Positions 1-12,069 of a stretch of DNA of 64,000 bases are shown here, one piece after another. The stretch is from the NCBI GenBank assembly GCA_037127315.1, contig JBBBDQ010000192.1, forward strand, positions 5,081,501 to 5,145,500, given 5' to 3'. The translations under genes and the position numbers were made by a program. Positions within the stretch are counted from its first letter, which is position 1, and every line of letters begins with the position of its first letter. Source of the stretch: Ascarosepion bandense. Lineage: Eukaryota; Mollusca; Cephalopoda; Sepiida; Sepiidae. The notes under the pieces are model-generated. The model made no database searches, was not told the origin of the DNA, and worked only from the letters and a program-made list of their open reading frames with translations.

Positions 1-417
1 AACGGTATGTGATTTTGTAAAGCTCAAAATTGTTAAAAGAATTCAATGTGTATAGTAACTGCTTGTATATGATTTTCTACAACAAGTTTAAGGTGGTTTA
101 ACTTAAAAAAAAAAATGAATCAAATAATTTTCAAAAGAATGTTTTTTTTTAAATTTTTTAAATAAGTAATTTCTTAAAGCAGCACAACACTTTGTTAACA
201 AACTATATGTTGTTACTTTAGCCAAATTGTTATATTGAAGAAAAAAATCAGTCAGATATAGTTTATTTTTTGCTTATTATTTGCCAGACATACTCATTAA
301 GTATTTTGTAAATGGGAAAGCAGTCAAAAAACATTTAATAATGTAACCAACATGCACAAAGATCAGTTGGGTTTAAGAACTAAATTGGAATTTAAACAAA
401 ATCCCAAATCAAACTTT

Positions 418-458
<41 letters not shown>

Positions 459-477
459 GTGTGTGAGACAAGAAGAA

Positions 478-538
478 AAACTGTACTTTGCCAACATGTT
501 TCGTCCTCTGAGGGACTTTAATAACTGTGTACTGGTTT
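478..538 (-). ncRNA. Degenerate hammerhead-like motif (weak)
   Basis: On the minus strand a GTAC/GTAC outer helix surrounds GTCC-loop-GGAC followed by GAAAC, then ACATGT as a possible minimal stem III. The CTGANGA box would be GTTATTA, with three mismatches, so it is inactive if it was ever a ribozyme. It lies downstream of the PLE remnant in its reading direction. Confidence 0.2.
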
Positions 539-582
539 AATTTAATTATGACCCAAAACTTATTAACAATATATATATGTGA

Positions 583-1012
583 AATAAAATTCGATGTTCA
601 AAAATGTTGAATGATCATTTCAACACGAAATCCCTAAGAGAGATTTCACATCTCATCGCCAACTACCACATTTCAAAATGAAATAAAAAAGAAACAAAAA
701 ATTGAAGGTTAAGAATTTTCGTCATAAAAAAAAAAAATCAGTTAACAATCAATGTCTATTTTTAGATTTTAGACAATTTACTTTTAGATAGAGTTGTAAG
801 TGAAAAAATGTGAAAATTTAGCTTAGTCTAGCTTTACAAAGGGAAAGGGGTTAATGGATGGAATAAGAAAAAAAGAAAAAATTTCCATATTTTAGAAACG
901 CTCGATACGTGTCAAACAAAACTAGCGTTTATAAATGGGCTAAAGTATTAGCAAAAAGATTTTTAGAAAAAACATTTAGGGGAAAAAAGCTGATATATGA
1001 TTTAATTAAATT
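583..1012 (+). repeat. Left inverted arm
   Basis: It matches the reverse complement of 2370-2866 along its whole length, apart from small indels and one gap of about 50 bp. Both outer ends carry AT-rich sequence followed by GTTCAAAA. Confidence 0.8.
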
Positions 1013-1344
1013 TAATTAATCTAATTAATGATAAATCTAGATTTAAATAAAATAAAATAAAAATAAAATAAATTTAATTTTTAAAAAAATTTTTTCTAAA
1101 AATTAATTTTTTAAAATTTTTATAATAATATAAAAATAAAAAATTAATGTTGTGAAAAAGATATATATACTTGCAGAAGAAATCAGGGGTTAAATTAGTA
1201 AAAGTATTCTTATTTTATAAAGGTAGATATTCAAAGGAGACAGGAAGAGAAAGGTAGAGGGGTTAAAATTACTATTTAAAAATTAAAATTTATTAAAAAC
1301 AATTTATATTTACTCTCCTAAAAACTAAAATTAGAATTTAAAAT

Positions 1345-2290
1345 TTAAATGTTCACAAATTTCGCTCTATGACGGCACTTACTAATGAATTCCTTTCTAA
1401 AATTCAGGAGTAGGTACTGGCTTGGGTACTTTAATATTAGAATCTTTTCTTGCAAACACAGATCGCACCTATCACGAAAATTCCTCGGAATTCGGGCTGA
1501 ACATATCAGTCTAGCTAATTACAGGGTCCAGTCCTTCCTCCTTCCATTTTCCAGAATCTCCATGAAAGAGTTGTCTGGTATTTTTGACCTGGGTTTGAAA
1601 AAGAATACCTGTGATTGTAATATCTCTGCTTAAAAGGTCCTGGACATACCAATATAGGTCCGGTAATTATTCTTGTTGAATGGTGAAATGTGAGCTTCAT
1701 AAATTACCTGTGTGGATTTACATTTGCCCTTCACCGGGCAGGCATCCATGGAGCTACAATTGCATTTATTTAAAATTTCAAACTCAGAGTTTGTATAACA
1801 TAAATTCTTTAGAATTTGCCTATTATGAGAATTTATAATATTGTCTATATTTGAGGTACAAGAGTAGCTGATTTTTAGAGTTTTCCTATTAAAAATTTTC
1901 CATAGAGGATTATTGTTATTAAAATGTTTGTCATCTAATTTGAGAAAATATTTAACAATATTGATATTTGTTAGTTTACAGTATGGAGATTTAAACCAAA
2001 TTATCTTTTTTCTATAGTTTTTTTTAGTATTAGATGATTTGGGGGTCTATTGTAGGTTTATTATACGTTAATTTGTTCTTAAATCTGCTTGTAAGGGCCT
2101 TGTTGTAAATATCTTTACTTGCATTGAAAGTTTTAATGTTAGATGATAAATGGTTAATCCTATTATTTACTATATTGGGTATCTGTTTTATAATATTTTT
2201 GGGGTGGTTGGATAAAATATTAATATAAGTGGAAAAACTATTTTCTTTGAGAAAAGGCTGGTGGAATCCATCGTTTAAATTAAGATACTT
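1345..2290 (-). pseudogene. PLE RT connection region and GIY-YIG-type endonuclease remnant
   Basis: Reading the minus strand through frameshifts gives, in order: NILSNHPKNIIKQIPNIVN (the SNHP..IIKQ.P block after the RT), KIIWFKSPY, KISYSCTSNI, a cysteine block NKCNCSSMDACPVKGKC, a VIYEAHI..YIG-like segment, FKQRYYNHRYSF, and finally RCDLCLQEKILIL then KCRHRAKFV. This order is that of a family I recall from cnidarian, fish and mollusc genomes with a Penelope-like RT and a GIY-YIG nuclease. Stops and shifts make it non-functional, and the RT palm itself is missing here. Confidence 0.7.
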
Positions 2291-2369
2291 CTAATCTCAA
2301 CATTGTAAACTAACTTCAACCTTCAAAAAACTAATTAAAGCCCTAAATTACCTCGGTTTTAAGGTTAAT

Positions 2370-2866
2370 TTAATTAAATTATATATCAGCTTTTTTTCCC
2401 CTAAATATGTTTTTTCTAAAAAATCTTTTTGCTAATACTTTAGCCCATTTATAAACACTAGTTTTGTTTGATACGTATCGAGTGTCTCTAAAATATGGAA
2501 ATTTTTTTTCTTTTTCCTTCTCACTCCTTTCTCTCTCTCCGTTTTGTTTAACCCACTCCTCAATCAAAACACCACTTCCTATTTCCATCCATTAACCCCT
2601 TTCCCTTTGTAAAGTTAGACTAAGCTAAATTTTCACATTTTTTCACTTACAACTCTATCTAAAAGTAAATTGTCTAAAATCTAAAAATAGACATTGATTG
2701 TTAACTGATTTTTTTTTTTATGATGAAAATTCTTAACCTTCAATTTTTTATTTCTTTTTTATTTCATTTTGAAATGTGGTAGTTGCCAATGAGATGTGAA
2801 ATCTCTTAGCGATTTCATGTTGAAATGATCATTCAACAGTTTTGAACATTGAAATTTATTTTATTT
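2370..2866 (-). repeat. Right inverted arm
   Basis: Reverse-complement partner of 583-1012. It keeps the segment CACTCCTTTCTCTCTCTCCG missing from the left arm, so the two arms diverged by at least one deletion or insertion after duplication. Confidence 0.8.
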
Positions 2867-3001
2867 TATAATTGTCTCTGTAATTTTAATTACATTGAGT
2901 TCTCCACCTGTATCATTTTTTAATATTAAAATATTAATAAGGATCGGGTCTTTGGGATTTACCTTCCTATTTTTCCTTTTGGATTAAAGTTATTTTAAAA
3001 A

Positions 3002-3190
<189 letters not shown>

Positions 3191-4120
3191 AAAATATGAG
3201 AACACATGAAATGAAAAAAAAAAAAAAAATGCCCAAAACTTATTGTTCACATCTTTGTTATTATTAAAAGAAGAAGGGATTCAATTATTAAATATTTTTT
3301 AATCCTTTTTAGAACTTTCAAAATTTTGGTTTAAATTTTTTCTTTCATCAGTGAGTAACCATAAATTAGTATAAGAAATGTTAGCATTTTTTTGCAGTGA
3401 AAAACAATTTAGAAATTCTTGCAAAACAAATCAAATAATCGAATAATTGTCTGATTTTAATTAAACTTTCAGAACTTATTAATAAAGAAAATTATTTTTT
3501 TAAACATTTTTTAAAAAATTTTTTTTATACATCTGTTACCCCCACCCCCACTTAATTTTATTAAATTTAGAAAAATTGATTTTTGTACAGCTTAATGTTT
3601 ATATTAGTCATAAGTAGAAGTCTTTGAAGGATTTAAATCATGAATATATTTTTTAAAAACATGACACCTGCTTACCAAAAATCTGCCCTGAATCATAAAA
3701 TAAAACAATGCAATAAAACTAAGATTAAATAGAACAGCTTTTATGAATTAGATATATTAGAGATACTATTGCCTTAAGAGAAAAAATGTTTTTTAATGAA
3801 TAATGAATTTTTACAAGAATTATTTTCATTTAAAAAAAAATTAAAATTTATAAAGTTTTAAATCTCTTAAAATTTTGTACATTTTTGTACTGATTAGGTG
3901 ATATTAAGTAAAAACAAAATTTACTAATCATAAATGAAAAAAGCTTATTACAGTTCAGCAACAGTATTTAAAAATAAAATTTTTTTTTGTAAATACAGAT
4001 GTCCATATGCAACATTATCAGAAAATAATAGCAGTAAAGCTGAAGTACTTAAAATTCAACATATCAGATTACTTAGATATTTCACTAAATTTTTAAGATT
4101 GCCTTGGAGAGAAGGAAGAT

Positions 4121-4122
<2 letters not shown>

Positions 4123-4154
<32 letters not shown>

Positions 4155-4225
4155 ATAAAAAAGTGCTGACATTATATTCAATTAATTTTTATGGATATGT
4201 TCTAAAAAAAAAGAAAAAAAAAGAG

Positions 4226-4275
<50 letters not shown>
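4123..4275. repeat. Two poly-A tracts
   Basis: A runs at about 4123-4154 and 4222-4275 separated by unique AT-rich sequence. They may be retroposon tails on the plus strand, but no body was recognised upstream of either. Confidence 0.9.
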
Positions 4276-4277
<2 letters not shown>

Positions 4278-4885
4278 TATCCTAAACATCAGGCTGTCAA
4301 TACTTCCATAAAAATGCTCACCCAATGCTATGCTATTTTTTTTTTTTTTTGCAATATTTCAAACTAAAAAGTAATATTGCTTTCAAATCAGATTGATTAA
4401 ACTTTAACTCCGTTAATCTTCAGAGAAAGTTTCAGAAAAGTATTCTTTACTTTTGAAAAATTTTTTAATAAAAAGAATTACTTTTTGCTGAGAGAATTGT
4501 AAATATGGCTAATATCAGCCATTTTTAATCATAAAAATCAAACCTTATTCCAATTAATATAAACTTGTGTTGAAATACAGCAATATCAATTTGAAATTAA
4601 AATAAAAGCCTTTTCATTTACAAAAACTAATTTTAATTTTATATATTGCTTTTCTTTGGAAGTATTTATTTTCCAAACACAAAGGGGGAAAAATGAAAGA
4701 AGGGAAGCAACTCTTTCATAACTGACAACACTTGAATGTACGAAGTTCACCACCAAAGAGTTGACCAAGAATCTTTTTAAAATTCAAGTATATTGCACAT
4801 CAGTAATGTATTGTTAAAATATTATCAACATGCTTTTGATGTTTTTCAGCACTGAACATGAATGACTAAATATTCAATGACTAAC

Positions 4886-5021
4886 CTGATGGAAACATTT
4901 GCTTAATTTCTTTTTGGCTTCTTCAAGGCGTGTTTTAAGAGTGAAAACTTCCTCCGCATGTTCATTCTTGCTTGCATGTAATTTTTCAGTCAATGAACTC
5001 ATAATATTTGTGTCAGCATCT
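4886..5021 (-). CDS. Coiled-coil exon 14, last one visible (136 nt)
   Basis: Acceptor ccattgtag, donor gttagt. It completes the split Arg and encodes 45 more residues, DADTNIMSSLTEKLHASK to KKLSKCFHQ, ending in phase 0. I found no further exon between it and position 1, so the transcript continues leftward outside the window. Confidence 0.85.
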
Positions 5022-5413
5022 CTACAATGGAAAATAAAATGTTAAAAATGATTATCAGTCATTGAAATCTTATTTAGTTCAGGTAAAAAAGTGGAACTTT
5101 AGAAATTTAATTTTTTTTATATTTTTTAAATAGTATTTTCAGAATGATACCAAATCAACAGGTAAGTTATCACAGAACCTAGCTGTTACAAACAAATGAT
5201 AATTACTTTCTCATCAAACATTACACAAGCAGCATATATTTCCATTTTAAAGAACAATACAAGTGTAAGTCTACTTTACCATTAAACTTATAAAAAGATA
5301 TTAGAAAAGAATTCCAGAAATACAAATATTGAGAAGTTACGAAATAAAAGAAAGCCATAAAATTGTTTGTCCAAAAACTTGGGAGTGATTAAAAAATAAT
5401 TCAAACAACTTAC

Positions 5414-5497
5414 CTGGCAATCATTTCTGCATGAAGACGTTGGTCGATATTTTTCACATCTTCATTACGTTGACTAAATGCTTTCCGATATTCTTGC
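5414..5497 (-). CDS. Coiled-coil exon 13 (84 nt)
   Basis: Acceptor cttaag, donor gtaagt. It completes a Thr codon, reads QEYRKAFSQRNEDVKN to HAEMIA and ends two bases into an Arg codon. Although the phase is not 0, the length is again 84 nt, so the exon-size regularity holds independently of phase. Confidence 0.85.
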
Positions 5498-7620
5498 CTT
5501 AAGTAAAGAAAAAATAAAATTGCTACTATTATTACTACTATTATTACTACCTACTCCCTCCAAATAACAAAGCCAATTATTTATATCCAATTTTATCACC
5601 GCTGAAGAAAAATAATCCATTTATAAAAAATAAGGAAACATTTTCTTGTAACTAATTTTTGTTGATTAGCATTCATCAGACTTTCCTCTACACACAAAGC
5701 TTATCAGAATCTAAAAATATTGATTTTTCATCATTTTAAAAAGGGCATTCTGTTCATAATATAAATAAAGTATCAAATTGATCCTTAATCTAAAAAAAAA
5801 AGAAGCTATTGTTACCTTGCTTCTATTTACAAATATCAGATTTGAAACTGGGGTTATGTCATTGCATACTACTGACAAAGTTTTTTTTCTTAATTCTTTA
5901 TAAAAGTTATGGTAAAACATTTTAATTTGAATATGCATGAAAATCTTAAAATTCTAAATGTAGGGCGGAGTTTAGCAGTATGGTCCAAGATATTATTGAA
6001 GATATCATTGTGAGTCAATATCTTACATAACAAAATTGCAAGGAAATATAGACAAACAAACACCCATGACAGTATTCAGACTTATTTTTCATATTTTTGA
6101 AAAGCAGATTATCTTAAAATGAAGAACAAATGGCTATATATGTTTTATGCAAATTATTTTAATATCTAAAACAAGTAGTTTGTGCAGCAAAAATAAAATT
6201 ACAATATTGAAAACCAAAAATCTTTAAGTTATAGAAGTTAAGGTGTAGTGCAGAGTTTAGCTTAGATAAATATTTATCTTCTATATTTTTGTACAAGAGT
6301 TTTTGTAATAAATTGAAAAGCAAAAAGGAAAAGAGTGTAGTGGATTGGCTAGCTAATAATAATTAGCATAGCCATACCCCTATATATAGGATGTATCTAA
6401 GATAATGGACAGACTAGAATAGTCACTTATGTGATTAATGTAGAAGAGCAACTATCAACATCATAACAAGCAGATTAAAAAAAATTTAAAAATATACAAA
6501 ATTCCTAACTAGGGAAAAAGAACATTAATAGTACTCAGTTATCAATGATCTAGACTCAGATTCAAATTTATTTTATGACTGTATTTATTTCATGAACAGG
6601 ACTCCCCACCCTGAAAAAAAAAACAAAAAAAAAAACCAAACATGCTTAGAGGAAGCTTTAACAATTGGTAATCCCAAAAAATTAACTATAATTTTTTCCC
6701 TATTATTTTTTTTTTTTAAAATGTGTAGACCATTTTTCTCTGTAGTGCTCAATTTCTTTAAATTCCCTTTACGAAAAAAAAAAGAAGAAGAAAGTTTTAC
6801 AAGAATTCCATAAAGAGTAAAAATTTGTTATCTATTTTTTGACAATTTCAAAATCATTTCCATCATACAAATAATGAAAGCTATTTACTGATATTTTAAC
6901 TGTTAGTACTATGGAGTATTTGCATACCCTATAGTACATTTTACCTTGATATTTACCAAGTTCTCATGATTAGTCAAGTAGCTCTCTGAATACCTCTGTC
7001 AAGTAAGTACGAGGAGTTTCTGGTTTTATTCATAATATTTGTGTGAATTACAAGTACATGACAATAATTTAAAGACGATCTGTAATAATTGTGGCAAAAA
7101 TGTATGCAAAGATCACTTCTTGTTCATTGCTTGGAATCTGAACGAACTCTGGTCAGATTAATCATAAACTGTTTTAAAAGCTCATGCTGAAAATAAAATG
7201 AAACCTATTTTTTGCACATTTAAATTTTTGAAATTTCAAAATTCATTTAATAAATTAGCCTTTTAATTCAATATTTTAAACTAAAACTTTTTCATTTATC
7301 ATATAAAAATGCAAAAGGACCAGTCAAAACTATATAAAGAGAAAGTTAAGAATGATTTAATAGTTAAGGAAAGTTGTTCCATGGCCATTCTAAATAACCA
7401 TTGTGATTTTTTTTTTCACATTTACTTTATTGATCAGATAAAAATAAACTGAGCAAAGCATAAAATACACAACTGCTTCAAGTTTCAGAAATAAACTAAA
7501 AAACTGCCAAGTTCAATACTAACTACAATTATTAAATACCAGCAAAAAATGATCTGCATGTTTAATGATAGGAGTTATGTTTCTAGTGAAAGAGTGCCAA
7601 TTCTAAGTTCTCATTCTCTA
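5498..7620. other. Intron sequence without recognised feature
   Basis: AT-rich intron between exon 13 and mariner copy 1. Only short A and T runs and chance frames were seen; nothing is supported as coding. Confidence 0.6.
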
Positions 7621-7624
7621 CTTA

Positions 7625-8891
7625 ACACATCACTCAATAAGTCTTGAAGCTGACATATAGATGGCGCCACTAATAAAAAAATCCATATGATTTTTATGAA
7701 GTACTAACCTTCAAATGGCACGTGACAAGATTTTGGTCCAATCGGATTATTAGTTTACAAATTACAGTTATTTAAGTGACACTACTGTTGCAAATTTTCA
7801 AAACAATGGAAAAATCTGAATTTCGTGTGTTGATAAAGCATTACTTTCTGATGGGGGGGTAAAATACTGTTCAAACAAAGCAATGGCTTGACAAGTGTTA
7901 TTTGGACTCTGCTCCATCAAAAGCAATGGTTAAGAGGGAGGGGGTATGCTGACTTTAAACATGGACGTACAGACAAATGATGCTGAATGCTTAAGTTGCC
8001 CAAAATCAGCAGTTGTCCTAGAAAACACCAAAAAATTCAAACTCATTTTGGCCAATCATAAATTGAAGTTGCATGAGATAGCAGAGGAGTTGAACACATC
8101 AGAAGGCAGTGTATTCACCATTTTGCATGAACATTTGTCAATGAGAAAGCCGTGTTCAAAGTGGGTGCTGCGTTTACTCACAGTCAATCAAAATCAACAA
8201 TGAGTTGTCAATTCAGAACGTTGTTTGCAACTGTTTCAATGCAACAAGGAATTTTTGCATAAATATGTGACAATGGATGAAACATGGATCTGCCACATCA
8301 CTCTAGGGTTAAAATGGCAGTTAGCTGAGTGGACAGCAGCAGTTGAAAGCTGTCCAAAGTGACCAAAGATGCAAACATCAGCAGGCAAGGTTTTGGCCTC
8401 CATATTTTGGGATGCTCAAGGTATTTTGTTCATCGATTACCTTGAGAAAGGAAGAACCATCAATAGCAAATATTATATAGCATTACTGATGTGCTTGAAG
8501 GAAAGAATTGCCAAAAAGCGGTCACAAATGAAGAAGAAAAAAGTGATCTTTCAACAAGACAACGCACCATGTTACAAGTCTAACGCAATGATGACAAAAG
8601 TACATGAATTGCTTCTACATTCACCCTATTCTCCAGCTCTGGCCCCCAGCAACTACTGGCTGTTTGCAGACCTCAAAAGAATATTCCAAGGGAAAAAGAC
8701 TTGGCTCCAAAGAAGAAGTGATATCAGAAACCAAGGCGTATTTTGAAACCAAAGACAAATCGCTCTACAAAAAAGGCATCGAATTATTAGAGAAGTATTG
8801 GAATCAGTGTATCACCCTAGAAGGAGACTATGTTGATGAATAAAGTCGAATTGTTTTATTAGTTAGGCCCGGGATTTATTGAGTGATGTGC
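7625..8891 (+). mobile_element. Mariner element, copy 1 (complete ends)
   Basis: Terminal inverted repeats ACACATCACTCAATAA (left) and TTATTGAGTGATGTGC (right) are bordered by TA at 7623-7624 and 8892-8893, the mariner target duplication. The length of 1267 bp is typical of full-length mariners. Internal sequence near both ends (GACATATAGATGGCGCCAC) recurs in the second copy at 62040. It sits in the intron between exons 13 and 12, in opposite orientation to the host gene. Confidence 0.9.
7806..8843 (+). pseudogene. Mariner transposase, frameshifted
   Basis: The reading starts MEKSEFRVLIKHYFL and continues through an HTH region (LHEIAEELNTSEGSVF), the first catalytic motif VTMDETW, the second QQDNAPC and the third block LAPSNYWLF, ending GDYVDE. 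Several frameshifts and a stop break it into pieces (7946-8203, 8369-8746, 8604-8843). The third acidic residue, D in active mariners (LAPSDYW), is Asn here. Family: D34D mariner transposase, cut-and-paste DNA transposition. Confidence 0.88.
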
Positions 8892-8893
8892 TA

Positions 8894-9200
8894 TTAGGTC
8901 TGGAATCATCATTCAAGATAAAATCACATTTGTTGAATTCATGATTTCACAAATAAGAAAGCATTCATGAATGCAGTCTCTTTTCATGGCATCTTATCAA
9001 AGATGAGTTTATTAGAGACTACAGCAAAAAATATTGTGCAAACTGTCTTGCTGCTAAAATTTCCTTCTGAATAATCATTTTTAGTCAGCCATCATATTAC
9101 ACACCATTTTGTATAGAAATAAATTTGCTTGGCAACTGTTTCATTAGTACTGACAAAATTCATGTCCAGCCCAAATACATTTGAAAGCCAAGATACTCAC
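8894..9200. other. Short intron stretch, nothing seen
   Basis: About 300 bp between the mariner right end and exon 12; no repeat or frame recognised. Confidence 0.5.
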
Positions 9201-9310
9201 GTGACACTGTTCCATTCCATTTCCTTTTCTTCATATTGTTTGATGATTCCTTCATAGTCAATGATCTGCAATTCCATCTCCTTACAAATGTGCTTCATGC
9301 TTTCAGTCGT
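9201..9310 (-). CDS. Coiled-coil exon 12, citron-like segment (110 nt)
   Basis: Acceptor cttttag, donor gtgagt. It encodes TTESMKHICKEMELQIIDYE, then GIIKQYEEKEMEWNSV plus two bases. This is the segment that most resembles citron kinase coiled coil, including the acidic/aromatic pair ending in EW. Similarity is from memory and modest. The exon ends two bases into a codon, which the next exon completes. Confidence 0.85.
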
Positions 9311-9613
9311 CTAAAAGTAATAAAAAATGTATGAAAGATTGAATTTCCTGGATGGTGGTGTTTAACAATTTTCCTATTACAATTACAAAAGGAAGATTGA
9401 AATTAAAAACAGATTAAGAAAATGATGAAAGAATTATTAGATAAAAATAAGAGCAACTTTGAAGGAAGACATCCTGAAAGAGTTGTACTGCAAACAAAAA
9501 TGTTAGATTTCTTACAACTGATTTTGAGAAAGCTATTCTTGCTAAATAGTAGATCATCAAATAAAAGTGTGTCAGGGGAAAAATATAAAATAAAGAGTTT
9601 CACATTTACTTAC

Positions 9614-9730
9614 CCTTTTCTCAGCTTCAATCTGGTGACGTAAATCTTGCAATTCATCAAGCAAAGATTGTTTTTCCATTGCAAGGGTGCTTTTTTCTCG
9701 CTCAGTTTGTTTGTACCGGTCTTCATATTC
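9614..9730 (-). CDS. Coiled-coil exon 11 (117 nt)
   Basis: A long T-rich tract with an aag acceptor and a gtaagt donor bound 39 codons starting EYEDRYKQTEREK and ending HQIEAEKR. Phase 0 on both sides. Strong coiled coil with LLDELQDLRH near the end. Confidence 0.87.
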
Positions 9731-10261
9731 CTTAAAAAAAAAAAAAAAAGAAAGAAAGAAAGATAGAGAAAAAAAACACACATATATATTATTTAGGCAG
9801 TAATCTCACTTTTACGCAAGTTTCGTTAAAAATGACAGACAAGGTGTTGTGGTTAAGTTTTTTTTATATAATTTTTCATGTGATCTTATAACTTTTTTCT
9901 TTTCAGTAGCTAAATTATATAAAATTTTAGCAAATGTTTTATTTATCCAAGCATTTTTGACTACTTTTGACCATTATCAAAGATTAATTTTATTTTGCTA
10001 TTAACTGAACATATAGATTGTTTTATAGATAAAACAACCAATATTATTCAGTTGAAATTGTAAAATAAGTTCATCCTTAAAACTACTTTAACCAAAGCAT
10101 GCTCAACCAATTGAGCAATCAAAAACTATGATAAAGCAAGGTTCAATTGCCTACTTCAGAAATGCACATCTCTCGTGGGGACCTAGCAAAATCTATACAT
10201 GAGGCGATGGTTAAATTATCGCCAATTATATCTTTTTAATTTTGTGCATGAGCATTGTTTT

Positions 10262-10849
10262 TGATCTAACTGCACAATATAGTAGGGTCAGTTGATCACC
10301 ATCTTCGAGAAAAAGAGTAACAATTCACTCTACCAGAAATTTAGAAACGACATGCTGTACTGCTTGATATTTGTGCCAGAAGATCCAATGCAAACATTGG
10401 AGAGTGTTTTGATGTCAATCTGAGGACTGTGCAGAGGATTTGGAAAGAGATAGTCTAATGGTGATTACAAACATACGAAAAAAAAAACTCACTGATTGTT
10501 CTGATAAGGTTGACCTGGATCAAGAGGGTGGCTGCTGGAAGACCCTATATCTGGCAACAGGACTCTGCACCATGCCATATAAACAGAAGAACCCAGTCAT
10601 GGCTGTCAGTCAATTTTTGCGACCATATCACCCCTTACATCTGGCTACTTAACTCCCCAGACTGCATCCCACTCTATTATGATGCATGAGACCAACAAAA
10701 CTTTTTGTAAACACCAAAGATGAACTGAAGTCATGGATTATGGCAGCATTCAACCAATTTAAACAAAGAGACCATCCAGAAAAATCACAGGCGATTCCAA
10801 ACTCGTCAGGAGGCCATAGTTGAAGCCAATGATGATTTTATTGAATAAA
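10262..10849 (+). mobile_element. Internally deleted IS630/Tc-like transposase remnant
   Basis: The first half encodes a helix-turn-helix segment (RHAVLLDICARRSN then CFDVNLRTVQRIWKE). The second half encodes a catalytic-domain end: LNSPDCIPLYYDA, corresponding to the (P)NSPDLNPLDYYVW block, then KDELKSWIMAAFNQFNKET and QEAIVEANDDFIE before the stop at 10849. The central catalytic part is missing and the surviving parts are in different frames. No terminal repeats were found. Confidence 0.65.
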
Positions 10850-10859
10850 TTTACTTTTT

Positions 10860-11640
10860 AGTCTTTAAAGATATTTTTTGTGTAATTTTGCTAAACGCAT
10901 TTGTTAAAATGAGATTTTAGTATTATTTTTAATTTTGCCTAAATTAGACAATTTATCCATCGCAGCCTATATATGTTAGTTTTATTTTTGTACCAAAAGT
11001 TAAATTTTTTAGCAATTAACAGGTTTTTTTAATTTGACATTATTTATTACTATATGTTCATATTAAGATTAAAATTTTTTAAAAAAAGCTCCCCCCATTA
11101 CATACTGTTTACAAACAAAATTCTTTTTAATCTACTCTTAAACAGTAATGCAATCATTAAGATATGCAAAATACTGAAACTTAAATGTTTACAATGTTTA
11201 AATGTCTTTGATTGTAACATTTTTTTATAAAGTGATATTAGAAATTAATCTATTTGTCAACGAAGAGTTTAGCAATATAAGAATATATTTTCTAAGCATT
11301 TTATTTGAATTACTGTCATCTAGCTATTCATATTATCTCCTGCAACTAAAAATAAATTTTATTTTAGTATGGCATTTAGCCCCCACCATCTCTGGTGTTA
11401 TGTTGCCAAAGATAGTCACAAGCATAACTAGAGTGAAATTTCTGTGTTCCTGTTGAAGATATGGCTAAAAAGAAATCCTTACATATTTTGTTTTCTATAA
11501 TAAATCTGAATTTTGTTGAACTAACAACCAATGTACCCTATGAGAATAGATTTAGGGATGAAACATTGTTATGGGAAGATGACTGAGTTGTAAAAAAGTT
11601 TTCATAAATGAATCAAAAGTAGACTAAAAGAGAAGAGAAT
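10860..11640. other. Intron stretch, nothing recognised
   Basis: AT-rich sequence between the transposase remnant and exon 10 with no repeat or credible frame seen. Confidence 0.5.
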
Positions 11641-11644
11641 TCAC

Positions 11645-11728
11645 CCTGCAGAGTCGAATAGCCTTTTCTTCTTTGGACTTGAGGAGCTTGACTTCATTAT
11701 TCAAATGGGTATTGGTTGTCTGGAGAGA
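11645..11728 (-). CDS. Coiled-coil exon 10 (84 nt)
   Basis: Acceptor gttttag, donor gtgaat. It encodes 28 residues SLQTTNTHLNNEVKLLK to AIRLCR in phase 0, so it can follow either exon 9 or the ATG exon at 14830. It has the same 84-nt size as five other exons of the gene. Confidence 0.86.
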
Positions 11729-11898
11729 CTAAAACAAGATAAAGAAAAGTCAGTCATAAGGGCAGGTGAAGGAGAAAGTAAGAAAGAAACTAACTTATTT
11801 AGAGGATGAATATGAATAGAGGAAAATAGTGAATAGAGCATGTGGATAAAAAAATTAAATGAAATTTAGACTGTTTAATCTTGGTATACTCTGATCTT

Positions 11899-11899
<1 letters not shown>

Positions 11900-11941
<42 letters not shown>
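11900..11941. repeat. (TC)n(AC)n microsatellite
   Basis: TC units followed by about 16 AC units in the intron upstream of exon 10. Confidence 0.95.
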
Positions 11942-11943
<2 letters not shown>

Positions 11944-12006
11944 GGATGAAAAACATTTTTAGTCTAGAAGTAAATAATTTAAATGACATTTTGATATTTT
12001 CAAAAT

Positions 12007-12069
12007 TGCATGCATAAACAGACAAGATTTGTTACAGAGTGCATGCATAAACAGACAAGATTTGTTACA
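12007..12069. repeat. Tandem duplication of a 30-bp unit
   Basis: TGCATGCATAAACAGACAAG plus ATTTGTTACA appears at 12007-12036 and again at 12040-12069, identical and with a 33-bp period. It suggests recent replication slippage in the intron. Confidence 0.9.

Larger units (their letters stand above)
583..2866 (-). mobile_element. Penelope-like remnant between long inverted arms
   Basis: The outer 430 to 490 bp form inverted repeats: 583-1012 reads as the reverse complement of about 2370-2866, both bearing GGGGTTAATGGATGG, GCTGATATA and GTTCAAAA landmarks. The right arm has about 50 bp (near 2518-2570) missing from the left. Between them on the minus strand is a decayed polyprotein C-terminus of the Penelope/GIY-YIG type. 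PLEs are known to have LTR-like repeats in direct or inverted order, so the arms may belong to the element; alternatively it inserted into a fold-back element. Confidence 0.65.

Noticed and set aside
10425..10450. CTGAGGA on plus as a second hammerhead
   Set aside because: No GAAA at suitable distance and no stem II; it lies in a transposase remnant.
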